This document shows positions 35,622 through 45,039 of a stretch of DNA of 64,000 nt, piece after piece; positions within the stretch are counted from its first letter, which is position 1, and each line of letters opens with the position of its first letter. The position numbers and the translations under genes are program-made. Under the pieces are notes generated by a model that was not told where the DNA came from, made no database searches, and saw only the letters and a program-made list of their open reading frames with translations. The DNA is from Microbulbifer bruguierae (GTDB lineage: Bacteria > Pseudomonadota > Gammaproteobacteria > Pseudomonadales > Cellvibrionaceae). Location of the stretch: NCBI RefSeq assembly GCF_029869925.1, contig NZ_CP118605.1:3190001-3254000 (forward strand), read 5' to 3'.

Positions 35622-38579
35622 TTAGAAGAAGTTGTACTTCGCCTGCAGTACAAAGATGCGACCGTCGAAGTGAGTGGCGCGAGGTTGGAATTCGGTATCC
35701 TGGTATTCCTCGTACAGTGCCTCGGTCAGGTTGTAACCCTTCAGCGACAGGCTGAAGTTATCGGTGACATTGTAGTAAGCAGATAAATCCAGGCGGCCAG
35801 CAGCCTTCACGTTCTTGTTCCCCTCACCATTGAACGTGCCGACACTTTCCAGCTCGTATTCACTGCGATAGTTGTAGGCGAGGCGAATACCGAAGGGACC
35901 ATCTTCGTAGTAACCGATCACGTTGTAAGTGTCATCGGAAATGCCGGGAATACGCGCTTCCAGCGGTGAATCCTGTGAGGTACTGGAGTAGTTCACAATG
36001 CCGCCAAAGCCATTCCATGGATAAGGCAGGAAGCTCAGGTTCTGCTGAATGGAAACCTCGTAGCCCTGAACCTGGATCTGCTCATCCACATTCTGAATCT
36101 TGCTGATACTGATCTGGTCTCCCGCCGCGATATAACCCGCATCGATGGCATCGTAGGCATCCGCACCATTCGTCACACAGTTGCCGCCAGTCACGGAGAG
36201 GCCGCCCAAGTCCAGGTTGTACGCGGACAGGAGATCCGGGTCACAGCTGGCAACGCTGGTGAAGAAGTTTTCGATGTCTTTCTGGAATGCCGCGAAGGTG
36301 ATGGCACTGCCCTCGCGGTTGTACCACTCCAGGGAAATGTCATAGGAGCGCGCGGAAAAGGGTTCTACATCGGCGCCGGGAAGCTGCACGATCACTTCAC
36401 CAGGTCGGGTAGAAATCATTGTCGCCGGGGTGGCGGCGCGCACATTGGGCCGTGAGATGGACTCGCCATAGGCCACGCGCAGTACCAGGTCTTCTCGCAG
36501 GTCCATTGCCAGGTTCATGCTGGGTAGCAGGAAGTCGTAATCGTTTTCCACCCTGCGCTGCTCCGGGTTGTTGATGTCCGTAGCACCGAACGCGTAATAG
36601 GGGGATGACGCCGTCTGCTCGGAATTCACATAGCGCACACCGAGGTTACCGGTAACCGGCAGCCCGGCGATGGAGAAATCCAGATCGGTCATCAGGTACA
36701 GCGCGTGGGTATCGAGTTCGACGTCGTAGACGAGACCGGCATTCTGTTGCCCGCCGCGCGCAATCAGGTCCGTGCTGGGTACGCGGACTGGCTGCTCGCC
36801 GGTCACCGGGTCCGGCGCGACCTCGCCAATCGTGGCGGCGACCAGTGCGTTGAGTCTGTCGACATCAATGGCATACCAGCCAGCACCGGCGCCAGCAAAG
36901 CCGTTGGCCTCACCGCCGAAGAAGTTGCCTTCGCTGACATAGGCTGGGTTTCCGCGCATATCGTTGGTAAGTAGTCCATTCAGGTCCACGCCGGTGGGGG
37001 AGCTGCGCAGGCGATCGGAATCCTGAGATTCGCTGGAAAAGCGGTAGCCAAAGCTGAGTGCGGATACCCCGGGCAGTTCCAGTTCACGTTTGGCATTGAA
37101 CTCGAATGCATTGGCCTCGGTTTCCAGGGTTTCATAGGTTCCGGTGATCAGTGCGCGGATATTAGTGTTGTCTACCTGAGTGACTTCACCGGCGCTACTC
37201 AGGGTGTCCAGAACCCGCCACTCGCCATTGAGGTCTAGGTTGTCGACGTTCTGCAGCTCAAACAGGTAGTTGCCGATGTTGCCCTCGCCGGTATACAGGC
37301 GGCCGGAGATGCCGCTGCTGCCCGCGCGGTAGTAAGGGGTATAAAAGAGTTCGTTCCAGTTGTTTTCCGCCGATGTGAATGACACTAGGCCGTCCACAGT
37401 CCAGTCATCATTGGCCCATTCTGCGTCCAGCAGTACCGCCTGGGATTGCTCAAGGGTGTCCCAGGTACGGGAGGTGTAGCGGTAATCCACATCGTCGAAC
37501 AGGATGTCGGTGACGGTAAAAATGGGATTGCCGTCGCTATCGACGGTACCGGTATCGCGGGGGGCGCTGTTCGGTGTGATCTTGGTGCCGCTGCTGCGTG
37601 TGCGCAGGTCAATTTCCTGCTGTCCGTTCTCGTCCATGTCGCGTTCGGTGTAGAGCACATTCATGCCGAGCTTGAGATTGTCGTTGGCCTGGAATTCGAT
37701 ACCGCCGGAGAACGAGGTGCGGGTACCTTCATTGATCTCCGAGCCCTGGCGCAGCTCGCCTGGCATTTTCACTATGGCGTTATCTGGCAGATTATTGTTG
37801 GCCTTCCAGGTCGCGAAATCTTCGCCGTTGGCACCGACAAAATTCCCATTGGCGGGAATATTGTCGTAGCGATTGACCTTGATAGTGTCGCGGCGGAACG
37901 TTTGTTCGGAGGTGGCGAGGGTCGCGGTCACCGCGAGCTTGTCGGTAATCAGATGTTTGGAACCGGACAGAACCATTTCCGCATCCAGCGCATCGGCCAG
38001 TTGTTCACTACGACCGGCTACCGACAGATCCAGGCGGCCGTCCTTCTTGTCCAGTGCTCGCGGCAGTATCAGATCTACCGTGCCGGCAATACCGCCCTCC
38101 TGCATGGCCGCGGTCTGGGTCTTGATCACATTGGTGCCGTTGAATACCGCAGGGTCAAACGCGCCGAACGGGTTGGGCGCTCCAAAGGCCTTGTTGCTGC
38201 GTGACGGGCTGGCGAAGGTCTGGCCGTTGGCGGTGGTTTTCACGAAACCGGAAGGCATACCGCGCAGGTTGATACTGGATTCGCGGCGCTCGCCTTCGCG
38301 GTTGAGTTGGACCCCGGCCACCGCCTGCAGGGCTTCGCCCATATCCAGTGCCGGCAGGGTGCCGATGTCGTCCGCGGAAATGCCGTCGACAATGGTGGAT
38401 GCATTGCGTTTGGTGTCGAGTGCGTTGTCCAGGTTGCGCTGGAATTGGGCTGTGACGACCACCTCCTCCAGCGTATCTGTTTGCTGTGCCAGTGCTGGTG
38501 CGGTTGTCAGTGCGATTACGGTACTCAGCAGAGTTTTGGTGAATACCGGGCTAATCGGGAATATTCGGTTGCTAGTCAT
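35622..38579 (-). CDS. TonB-dependent receptor
   Basis: The largest receptor here, 985 residues. The signal peptide ends near PALA|QQ. The plug starts at EEVVVTAQFQRNLDNALDTKRNASTIVDGIS and contains LDMGEALQAVAGVQLNREGERRESSINLRGMP. The final residue is Phe (AKYNFF). An FadR-type operator and a TTGACT-17-GAATAT promoter lie upstream. It is placed between a GH105-SDR-GH2 operon and an alginate-lyase-fold gene, so imported oligomers probably carry uronic acid and galactose or glucuronic acid; that is inference. Confidence 0.88.
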   Translation of the reverse strand: MTSNRIFPISPVFTKTLLSTVIALTTAPALAQQTDTLEEVVVTAQFQRNLDNALDTKRNASTIVDGISADDIGTLPALDMGEALQAVAGVQLNREGERRESSINLRGMPSGFVKTTANGQTFASPSRSNKAFGAPNPFGAFDPAVFNGTNVIKTQTAAMQEGGIAGTVDLILPRALDKKDGRLDLSVAGRSEQLADALDAEMVLSGSKHLITDKLAVTATLATSEQTFRRDTIKVNRYDNIPANGNFVGANGEDFATWKANNNLPDNAIVKMPGELRQGSEINEGTRTSFSGGIEFQANDNLKLGMNVLYTERDMDENGQQEIDLRTRSSGTKITPNSAPRDTGTVDSDGNPIFTVTDILFDDVDYRYTSRTWDTLEQSQAVLLDAEWANDDWTVDGLVSFTSAENNWNELFYTPYYRAGSSGISGRLYTGEGNIGNYLFELQNVDNLDLNGEWRVLDTLSSAGEVTQVDNTNIRALITGTYETLETEANAFEFNAKRELELPGVSALSFGYRFSSESQDSDRLRSSPTGVDLNGLLTNDMRGNPAYVSEGNFFGGEANGFAGAGAGWYAIDVDRLNALVAATIGEVAPDPVTGEQPVRVPSTDLIARGGQQNAGLVYDVELDTHALYLMTDLDFSIAGLPVTGNLGVRYVNSEQTASSPYYAFGATDINNPEQRRVENDYDFLLPSMNLAMDLREDLVLRVAYGESISRPNVRAATPATMISTRPGEVIVQLPGADVEPFSARSYDISLEWYNREGSAITFAAFQKDIENFFTSVASCDPDLLSAYNLDLGGLSVTGGNCVTNGADAYDAIDAGYIAAGDQISISKIQNVDEQIQVQGYEVSIQQNLSFLPYPWNGFGGIVNYSSTSQDSPLEARIPGISDDTYNVIGYYEDGPFGIRLAYNYRSEYELESVGTFNGEGNKNVKAAGRLDLSAYYNVTDNFSLSLKGYNLTEALYEEYQDTEFQPRATHFDGRIFVLQAKYNFF

Positions 38580-38676
38580 GCTCAGGCCCTCAAAGGTCCG
38601 TTTTTATTTTCATCGTTTCCTGACGGGTACCTATGTCAGTACCTATTCATCGCTACTAATTTGGACAGGCTGGGAG

Positions 38677-38717
38677 ATATTCAAACAAATTCAAAAGGTA
38701 GTCAAGTGGCCTTACCA
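38677..38717 (-). promoter_or_regulatory. Promoter and FadR-type operator of the fourth TBDR
   Basis: Minus-strand TTGACT (38705-38700), a 17-bp gap and GAATAT (38682-38677). TGGCCTTACCA (38707-38717) abuts the -35 element on its upstream side. Confidence 0.6.
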
Positions 38718-38800
38718 TCTATCCAATTTCTTTGGGGGAGATTTATTCAGAGGCGTGCGCCGCGCGGGCGGCAAATTGCGCGGTTGTGCCAATGCAGGCC

Positions 38801-38840
38801 AGCTTTCGCCAGTGGCAATAGACTTTCGCCAGTGGGAATA
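38801..38840. repeat. Two tandem 20-bp repeats between GH2 and TBDR genes
   Basis: Two copies with exact 20-bp period sharing CTTTCGCCAGTGG and AATA, with three differences. They lie in the 350-bp intergenic region 38580-38929. Confidence 0.6.
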
Positions 38841-38870
38841 GAAAGGAGGGGCGAATTCAGTGGGGGAAAG

Positions 38871-38921
38871 TGAATCTACCCGGGCCCGGCAAGTGGGACT
38901 TGCCGGGCCCGGGTAGATTCA
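38871..38921. terminator. Perfect 24-bp hairpin after the GH2 gene
   Basis: Positions 38871-38894 are fully complementary to 38898-38921, with loop GGG; the stem holds CCCGGGCCCGG. No T-run follows on either strand. It sits 9 bp beyond the GH2 stop, so it probably acts as an mRNA 3'-end stabiliser or a Rho-assisted or structured terminator. Confidence 0.6.
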
Positions 38922-38929
38922 GGTCCGCG

Positions 38930-41482
38930 TCAGTGAGCGCGAGCGGCGGGCAGATCAATATAGACACCCTTGATATTCTGGGTGCGGAATTCCACCACTG
39001 CAGGTCGCTCACCCGGTGTGAACTCGATAGTGGCAATCCCATTGGCCATCTCGATGGTGGATGAGCCGGTGTAGGTGCCCTGATTTTCCTGCAGTTGCCC
39101 GCCGCCGTTTAGTATCGAGAAGTAACCGCGTTCACTGAACTCCGTTGCGCGCCGCCCCTGCTTATCCTGGGCTTCGGCGGTAATCAGGTAGGTATCTTCT
39201 GCGGTGCGTTTGGCGGTAAGCGCGACCTGCTCGGTTTTTGCCGGTTCACCCAGGTAATAGGTGAGACGGTAGGCATCTTCCACCGACTGCCCGTCTTCGC
39301 GTACCTTGCCCAATACCTGCAGTTGGTTCTCTCCCTCCTGGAAGGGCACCTGCCACACAAGGCCGTGTGCTGGGAACTGGCCGGGGCGGCGCTCCTTGCT
39401 GCCGAGACTTTTGCCATTCAGGAAGAGTTCTGCGGTATCGGTGTTGCAATACACTTTTACCGGGCGACCGTTTTCCGGGCCATAGCGCACGGTCCAACTG
39501 TGAGATTCGATGTGGCAGAAGGGTTGCTTGGCCCAGTAGCTGGCGAAGACGTAGTAGGCATCCTTGGGATTACCTGCACGGTCGGTGAGGCCTTTCTGAT
39601 TGATGTAGGGAAGAGGGTTTTCCGGGCGCAGTGGCGTGCCGAAGTCCCTGAAGGCCCACTGGGCGTTACCGGCAAAGTTTTCCGTACTTTCGCTGACAGA
39701 CAAATGCCAGTCAAACAGGTTGACGATATAGTTTTCATTCCAGTCGCTGTCTTTGGCGATACTTTTGACTACCGCCTGGTTCATCGCTTCGGTAACGGAT
39801 ACCTGGGCATCGGGTATCCCGCGTTCATCCAGTGGCCTTTCCGTGTGCCGTCCCTTATGCCCGGAGCCTCCGTATTCCATGTGCAGGAAGGTGGGGTATT
39901 TACCCATGGCATCTTCCAGCGCGGCAGCGTACTGGCCATAGGCGCCACCGTACCAGCCCGCCCAGATCGACGGAGAGAAGGCGTCCACCACGTCCGCGCC
40001 AGGATAGTACTTGCGGATGGTGGTCATGCGGCTGGGGTCCAGCGCTTTGGCAACACTGTTCAGGTGTTTGAGATACGGCAGAACTTGTTCATCGGAACCG
40101 CCACCGGCAAAGTCCTCTTCCCAGTACATCTCATTACCCAACGACCAAAAGGCGATGCTGGGGTGGTTGTAGTTCTGGGCAATCTGTTCTCGCAGCAGGC
40201 GCTCGGTATTGGCTTCCCACTCCTCGCCACCTTTGCCGCCGCGGCACCAGGGCAGTTCGTCCCACAGAATCAGCCCCAGCTCATTGGCTGCGCGATAGAC
40301 TTCCGGGTCCTGTGGATAGTGGGCCAGGCGCACGAAGTTCGCGCCCATATCCTTGATCTGCTGCATATCGTTGCGGTGCATTGTGTTGGACATGGCGGGG
40401 CCCATCCCCGCGTGTTCTTCGTGGCGGTGGGTACCGCGAATCAGAATGCGCTCGCCGTTGACGAAGAAACCCTGGTTGGGGCGCATCTCGAACCAGCGGT
40501 AGCCAAAGGATTCATTCCGCTGGTGCCGGATATTGCCGTCGGCGTCTTTGAGTGTGACCTCGACGGTGTAGAGATTGGGGGCGTCGGGTGACCAGAGCTG
40601 CGGATTTTTCAGCTCTGCCAGGTCGATACGAACGGGTGTGTCGTTCGCGGAAGCCACGTTGAGCTGGGTGCTTGCCCGCTGGATTTCCTGCTTGTTGGCA
40701 TCCAGCAGGCGCAGCTCAAGCGCGAGTGTCTCGCTGGAATTGCCACGGTCTACTTCAATATCCACATGGGTTTGTGCTGCCCGATGGCTGACTTTGGGGG
40801 TGGTCACCGCGACGCGCTCAATAAACGCCTCTGGCAGTCGCTGCAGCCACACATCCCGGGTAAGCCCGCCGAACAGAAAGAAGTCCGCTTTTTGCGAGGG
40901 AATCAGGTTGCGGTCGTACTCGTTGGAAACCCTTACCAGTATTTCGTTGGTCGTGCCGCGCTTGAGTGCTTCCGTCAACTCGATGTCAAAACCGATATAG
41001 CCGCCCACATGTTCACCCACCTTCTGTCCGTTGACGAATACCTCGGCCACCATGTTGGCGGATTCAAAATACATCCGATAGCGGCTGTTGGTATCGGCGG
41101 TAAAGGTTTTCGCGTACCAGCTGGCTGCGCGCCGGTATCCCGGCGTGGCATCCACGGTGTCGGTGGCATTCCAGGTGTGGGGCAGGGTGACCTGCTCCCA
41201 GTCGCTGTTGTCTGCCGTATCCGCACTCGGGAAAACCGGTAGCACCTGCTCACCGTTGTGGGGTACGTCGTCCTGCAGGTAAAGCCAGCCGCTGTTGAAG
41301 TTGTGTGTTTCCCACAGTTGCCGGGCTTTCAGATCCGCACCTGCTTCAGCTGTGCAGCCGGCGATCAGGGCTGCCAGGCTCAAGCTCAGCAGCGCTCCGC
41401 AGTGGCGGCTGAAAAGAGTGGAAATTTTGTATCGGGTGAGAAGGTGCAGGGGGTTCATACCGCTGCCAAAATGGATTTTCAT
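38930..41482 (-). CDS. GH2 glycoside hydrolase lipoprotein (beta-galactosidase/beta-glucuronidase type)
   Basis: An 850-residue lipoprotein (signal peptide with lipobox LIAGC). It has the GH2 order: jelly-roll sugar-binding domain (about residues 50-220), Ig-like domain (225-325), TIM barrel (330-620), then C-terminal DUF4982/Ig-like domains. The catalytic acid/base Glu is in WSLGNE (about residue 451) and the nucleophile Glu in HMEYGGSG (about 535). Family GH2 covers beta-galactosidase, beta-glucuronidase and others. It is last in an operon with GH105 and a KduD-like dehydrogenase, which fits removal of galactose or glucuronate from rhamnogalacturonan side chains. The start could also be the ATG eight codons downstream. 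Confidence 0.85.
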   Translation of the reverse strand: MKIHFGSGMNPLHLLTRYKISTLFSRHCGALLSLSLAALIAGCTAEAGADLKARQLWETHNFNSGWLYLQDDVPHNGEQVLPVFPSADTADNSDWEQVTLPHTWNATDTVDATPGYRRAASWYAKTFTADTNSRYRMYFESANMVAEVFVNGQKVGEHVGGYIGFDIELTEALKRGTTNEILVRVSNEYDRNLIPSQKADFFLFGGLTRDVWLQRLPEAFIERVAVTTPKVSHRAAQTHVDIEVDRGNSSETLALELRLLDANKQEIQRASTQLNVASANDTPVRIDLAELKNPQLWSPDAPNLYTVEVTLKDADGNIRHQRNESFGYRWFEMRPNQGFFVNGERILIRGTHRHEEHAGMGPAMSNTMHRNDMQQIKDMGANFVRLAHYPQDPEVYRAANELGLILWDELPWCRGGKGGEEWEANTERLLREQIAQNYNHPSIAFWSLGNEMYWEEDFAGGGSDEQVLPYLKHLNSVAKALDPSRMTTIRKYYPGADVVDAFSPSIWAGWYGGAYGQYAAALEDAMGKYPTFLHMEYGGSGHKGRHTERPLDERGIPDAQVSVTEAMNQAVVKSIAKDSDWNENYIVNLFDWHLSVSESTENFAGNAQWAFRDFGTPLRPENPLPYINQKGLTDRAGNPKDAYYVFASYWAKQPFCHIESHSWTVRYGPENGRPVKVYCNTDTAELFLNGKSLGSKERRPGQFPAHGLVWQVPFQEGENQLQVLGKVREDGQSVEDAYRLTYYLGEPAKTEQVALTAKRTAEDTYLITAEAQDKQGRRATEFSERGYFSILNGGGQLQENQGTYTGSSTIEMANGIATIEFTPGERPAVVEFRTQNIKGVYIDLPAARAH

Positions 41483-41571
41483 CGCGTGCTCTCATACTCG
41501 CTAGAGAATTTTATTTTTTTGCCCGGGGGGCACTGGGCGCGGGCCTCTTTGGGCCCGTCATAGGCAGTGCG

Positions 41572-42345
41572 TCAGCGGGCCATCCAGCCCCCATCCACCA
41601 GCATGATGTGACCATTCATATAGTCGGCGGCGGGAGACGCGAGAAAAACCGCGGCACCGGCAAGATCTTCCGGGTTGCCCCAGCGACCGGCAGGAATACG
41701 CGCACTGATGGCTGCATTGCGCTCGGCATCGGCGCGCAGGTTGGCGGTGTTGTCGGTGGCGAAATAGCCAGGAGCAATGGCGTTAACCTGAATATTGCTC
41801 GCCGCCCACTCGTTGGCCAGTGCCTTGGTAAGTTGCGACACAGCGCCTTTACTGGCGGCGTAGGCGGGCACGGTAATACCGCCGGAAAAACTGAGCAGGG
41901 AGGCAATATTGATGATCTTGCCTGCGCGCTGTTTCAGCATCATCGCACCGGCGGCACGGCACATTCTGAACACGCCGTTGATGTTGGTATCCATCACCGC
42001 GTTCCAGTCCTCATCGGAATAGTCGACCGCGGGTGCGCGGCGGATGGTGCCGGCGTTATTGACCAGAATATCCAGGCGGCCAAATCGAGACTCCACTTCT
42101 CGAAACAGTGCGTTGATTTGCTCCGGTTTGGACTGGTCACAGCCGAGCGCGATGGCTTCCACGTTTTCGCTGTTCAGTTCCCGGGTTGCATTTTCGGCGC
42201 TGGCGGGGGTTGAGCCCACCACAATCACACGCGCACCGGCGCGGCCAAGGGCAAGTGCCATGGCCTTGCCCAGCCCGCGGCTGGCGCCGGTCACCATGGC
42301 GACCTTGCCGTGCAGGCCAAACTGTTGCTGCAGGTAATCGGTCAT
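41572..42345 (-). CDS. Short-chain dehydrogenase, KduD paralogue
   Basis: A 257-residue SDR with TGASRGLGKAMA, NNAGTIRR, catalytic YAASKGAVSQ and GRWGNPEDLAGAAVFLA. The pattern matches KduD and gluconate 5-dehydrogenase. AGGAGG lies about 9 bp before the ATG at 42345. It is in an operon between GH105 (44 bp upstream) and GH2 (about 90 bp downstream). It likely handles the keto-deoxyuronate released by that GH105, duplicating kduD at 16614, or a related keto-sugar acid. Confidence 0.85.
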   Translation of the reverse strand: MTDYLQQQFGLHGKVAMVTGASRGLGKAMALALGRAGARVIVVGSTPASAENATRELNSENVEAIALGCDQSKPEQINALFREVESRFGRLDILVNNAGTIRRAPAVDYSDEDWNAVMDTNINGVFRMCRAAGAMMLKQRAGKIINIASLLSFSGGITVPAYAASKGAVSQLTKALANEWAASNIQVNAIAPGYFATDNTANLRADAERNAAISARIPAGRWGNPEDLAGAAVFLASPAADYMNGHIMLVDGGWMAR

Positions 42346-42388
42346 ACTGCGCCCCCTCCTTTTACTTCGAGTTGCGTTACGCGAGGTG

Positions 42389-43681
42389 TTATTGATCGTC
42401 GAGTTGGGTAACTTCCGATGCCGCCAATAGCAGCGCGCCGGTACCGTAAAGCTGGGTGTCGTCTGCGGTGGCGGAGCCCGGTGCAAAGGCGACCTGCTGT
42501 ACCCAGCCGAGTTTCCCATTCGGCTGCACGCTAGCGACCAGTGAAGCCCAGCCCTTGTGTACCGCGTTCACGTATTTCTCGTCTTTCAGTAAACCGTTGT
42601 TTACACCCCAGGCCAGTGCGTATACCAGCAGGCCGGTGCCGCTGGATTCCGGCGGTGATTGCTCCTCGATCTCCAGTAGCGAAGAGGGCCAGCTGCCGTC
42701 TTTCTGTTGTAGATCTACCAGGCGTGCGCTCATTTCCTGGAACAGGGTTGCGTAACGTTCTTTTTCCGCAAAGTGGTCCGGCAGCGCTTTGAGCGTGCGG
42801 GCAATACCTGCAAGCACCCAACCGTTGCCCCGGCCCCAGTAAATCAGGCGTCCCTTGCTGTCTTTGCGCTCGAAATAGCGGCTGTCGCGCAGGTACAGTT
42901 TTTCGTCGGTGTTATATAGGTAGTTGGTGGTCACCCAGAATTCTTTATCCATAAAGTCCAGGTATTTTTGCGAGCCGGTAATGCGAGCCAACTCCGCCCA
43001 TACCGGCGGTGCCATAAAGATGGCATCGGCCCAGCACCAGCGCACGGTACAGGAAGGGTCGTCGAAATTGCGGTGAGCAAGGTCCTGATGGAATTTGTCT
43101 TGGTTATCAAAGTAGAGGCTGGTGTCTGGTTGATTCGCCAGCACCTTGTCGAACTGCTGCTTCAGGTGCGCGATTTTTTCCTCGCCGCCCATACGCTCGT
43201 ATAGATCCAGGTAAACCGCGCCCATTGCGTGATCATCGGCGTGGTGTACCCGCGGGCCCAGCAGCCACTGGTTGACGGAGGAGTTATTGATCACCGCCTG
43301 CTCGTAGGGCAATTGTTTACTGACTTTGGCCCATTCCAGCAGGCCGATCTGCCAGGTCGCGTACATCCAGCCCTGTGGGAGTCCGCTGGCGCGGCCTTCC
43401 GGGCGCATCATATTGCTGCGCAGGTCGTACTGGCTGAGTTGCCAGTCCGCCACGCGGTTGGCGGCGGCGGTGATGTCCGCTTTGGTGAGCGCCGGAGAAA
43501 GCTTGTCGCCATAGGATGGAACTTCAGCCGCGGGTGCCTGCCAGGCAACCGGCTCGGGCCAGTACTCTGCTTTGGCTGCCCCACTGGCACTGGCAAACGC
43601 GTGGGCAGAGGTGTGAATACTGGTGCAGAGACCGCCGATCAGCAGTCCCAGCCCGAGTTGCAGGCTTCGGTTCAGGGTCAT
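42389..43681 (-). CDS. GH105 unsaturated rhamnogalacturonyl/glucuronyl hydrolase
   Basis: A 430-residue exported enzyme (signal peptide about residues 1-28, ending AHA|FAS). It has the (alpha/alpha)6 motifs of GH105: NVRW-type CTVRWCWADAIFMAPPVWAEL with the likely catalytic Asp, YWGRGNGWVLAGIARTL, and a central HHADDHAMGAVYLDLY. It cleaves unsaturated uronic acid from lyase products. AAGGTGG precedes the ATG at 43681. It is the first gene of an operon with the SDR and GH2. It is divergent from a stand-alone DUF4861 lipoprotein; the same two domains are fused in the gene at 13074. Confidence 0.88.
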   Translation of the reverse strand: MTLNRSLQLGLGLLIGGLCTSIHTSAHAFASASGAAKAEYWPEPVAWQAPAAEVPSYGDKLSPALTKADITAAANRVADWQLSQYDLRSNMMRPEGRASGLPQGWMYATWQIGLLEWAKVSKQLPYEQAVINNSSVNQWLLGPRVHHADDHAMGAVYLDLYERMGGEEKIAHLKQQFDKVLANQPDTSLYFDNQDKFHQDLAHRNFDDPSCTVRWCWADAIFMAPPVWAELARITGSQKYLDFMDKEFWVTTNYLYNTDEKLYLRDSRYFERKDSKGRLIYWGRGNGWVLAGIARTLKALPDHFAEKERYATLFQEMSARLVDLQQKDGSWPSSLLEIEEQSPPESSGTGLLVYALAWGVNNGLLKDEKYVNAVHKGWASLVASVQPNGKLGWVQQVAFAPGSATADDTQLYGTGALLLAASEVTQLDDQ

Positions 43682-43813
43682 GATGCCACCTTTATTACTG
43701 TTATCCGTTTTGCTGGTTGCCCCAGCCACTTGGCACGATCGTATCGTGCATGGCGGCCGAGTGCTGATACGGGTCGCTATCTCCGCATCGCCACTGCTTT
43801 CATTTTGGTCATG

Positions 43814-43852
43814 TGGTAATACCAGTTTCGGTAGTGTATGTTGGCCTTACCA
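43814..43852. promoter_or_regulatory. Two FadR-type operators in the GH105 / DUF4861 divergent region
   Basis: TGGTAATACCA (43814-43824) is perfect and TGGCCTTACCA (43842-43852) near-perfect. They are spaced 28 bp centre to centre (close to three helical turns) between divergent genes. Confidence 0.7.
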
Positions 43853-43873
43853 TAAAGTCTAGGTTGGGGAGCT

Positions 43874-44953
43874 ATGATGTTGGATTTCACGCAGAAGGCA
43901 GTACTGGTGGCGACCGCCACTCTGATCTCGATCAGTGGTTGCGCTGACAACAGCGATTCGCAAGCGGCGGCGCATTCTGAACCTGTACCAGTTCAGATTG
44001 CCGCGCAGAGCGCATCGTCGACTTCAACGTACGGTACCGCGCCAGGGGCGGCTATTGGTACCTATGCGGAGCTGGCGGTGCGCCGCGGCGGAGTGCCAGG
44101 AGAGGATGGCAAGTTGCAGGGCGGTGAATATGTGCCGGTGGAATTTATGCAGCTGCCGGACGACCACCAGATTGGCAACCGGCTGTTCAAATATGAAGGC
44201 CCCGGCTGGGAGTCAGAGCAGGTGGCCTACCGGCTCTATTTCGATGAGCGCGCGGCCATCGATATTTTTGGCAAGACGAAACCCCAACTGGTACTTCCTC
44301 AGGTGGGCCAGGACGGAACCGATTATCACGCGCTAGCCGACTGGGGAATGGACGTACTGAAAGTCGGGCCATCCTTGGGTATTGGCGGTGTCGGTGTCTG
44401 GCACCAGGGCAAGCTGGAAGGAGTGCGACAGTTCGCCAGCGCATCGGTGAGTGTGTTTAACGAAGCCGACGCTTCCGGTGTGCAGTTGCAATACAGCGGT
44501 TGGAAAGCCGCAGGGGGTGAGCGGGATCTTGAGATGACCCTGCGCATTGCGCCCGGCTCCCGGCTGACCCAGGTACACACAAAAATGGAAACTCCAGCGG
44601 AAACCTGGGCCACCGGTATCGTACGACACGGACTGGAACCGCTGGTTTCTGCGCACGACAGCGGCGAGTGGGGTTATCTGGCCACCTGGGGCGCGCAGAG
44701 TCTTGCGGGCGATAATCTGGGCATGGCGATCTTTTTCCGCAATGAAGATCTGCAACAGATTACCGATGACGAATACAACCACCTGGTGCTGTTGAACGGC
44801 GGCAGCGAGGTGCAGTATCAGTTTGCCGCGGTATGGCGCGATGAGAATGTTCAGAACCGCGAGCAGTTTGTTGCTTACCTGAATGCGACGGCGCTGGCGC
44901 TGAGTAAAAGTAATGCCGTTGTCAGCACGGACAGTAGTTCCATCGACAATTAA
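43874..44953 (+). CDS. DUF4861 lipoprotein
   Basis: A 359-residue lipoprotein (lipobox ISGC near residue 23) followed by a low-complexity Ser/Ala stretch. Residues about 80-340 match the DUF4861 half of the protein at 13074: KYEGPGWESEQVAYRLYFDERAAIDIFGK, VGQDGTDYHALADWGMDVLKVG, LATWGAQSLAGDNLGMA. No catalytic motif is recognised. Divergence from GH105 and fusion to GH105 elsewhere strongly suggest a shared step in handling unsaturated uronides in the periplasm. GGGGA precedes tandem ATGs at 43874 and 43877. Confidence 0.8.
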   Translation: MMLDFTQKAVLVATATLISISGCADNSDSQAAAHSEPVPVQIAAQSASSTSTYGTAPGAAIGTYAELAVRRGGVPGEDGKLQGGEYVPVEFMQLPDDHQIGNRLFKYEGPGWESEQVAYRLYFDERAAIDIFGKTKPQLVLPQVGQDGTDYHALADWGMDVLKVGPSLGIGGVGVWHQGKLEGVRQFASASVSVFNEADASGVQLQYSGWKAAGGERDLEMTLRIAPGSRLTQVHTKMETPAETWATGIVRHGLEPLVSAHDSGEWGYLATWGAQSLAGDNLGMAIFFRNEDLQQITDDEYNHLVLLNGGSEVQYQFAAVWRDENVQNREQFVAYLNATALALSKSNAVVSTDSSSIDN

Positions 44954-45039
44954 AAAATTTTTAATAACTCGCAAAGCGTTAAGAAGCGAAAAGGCAATAT
45001 CTTCAAAGCGCCGACAGCTGTAACTACAGTTTTGTATGG

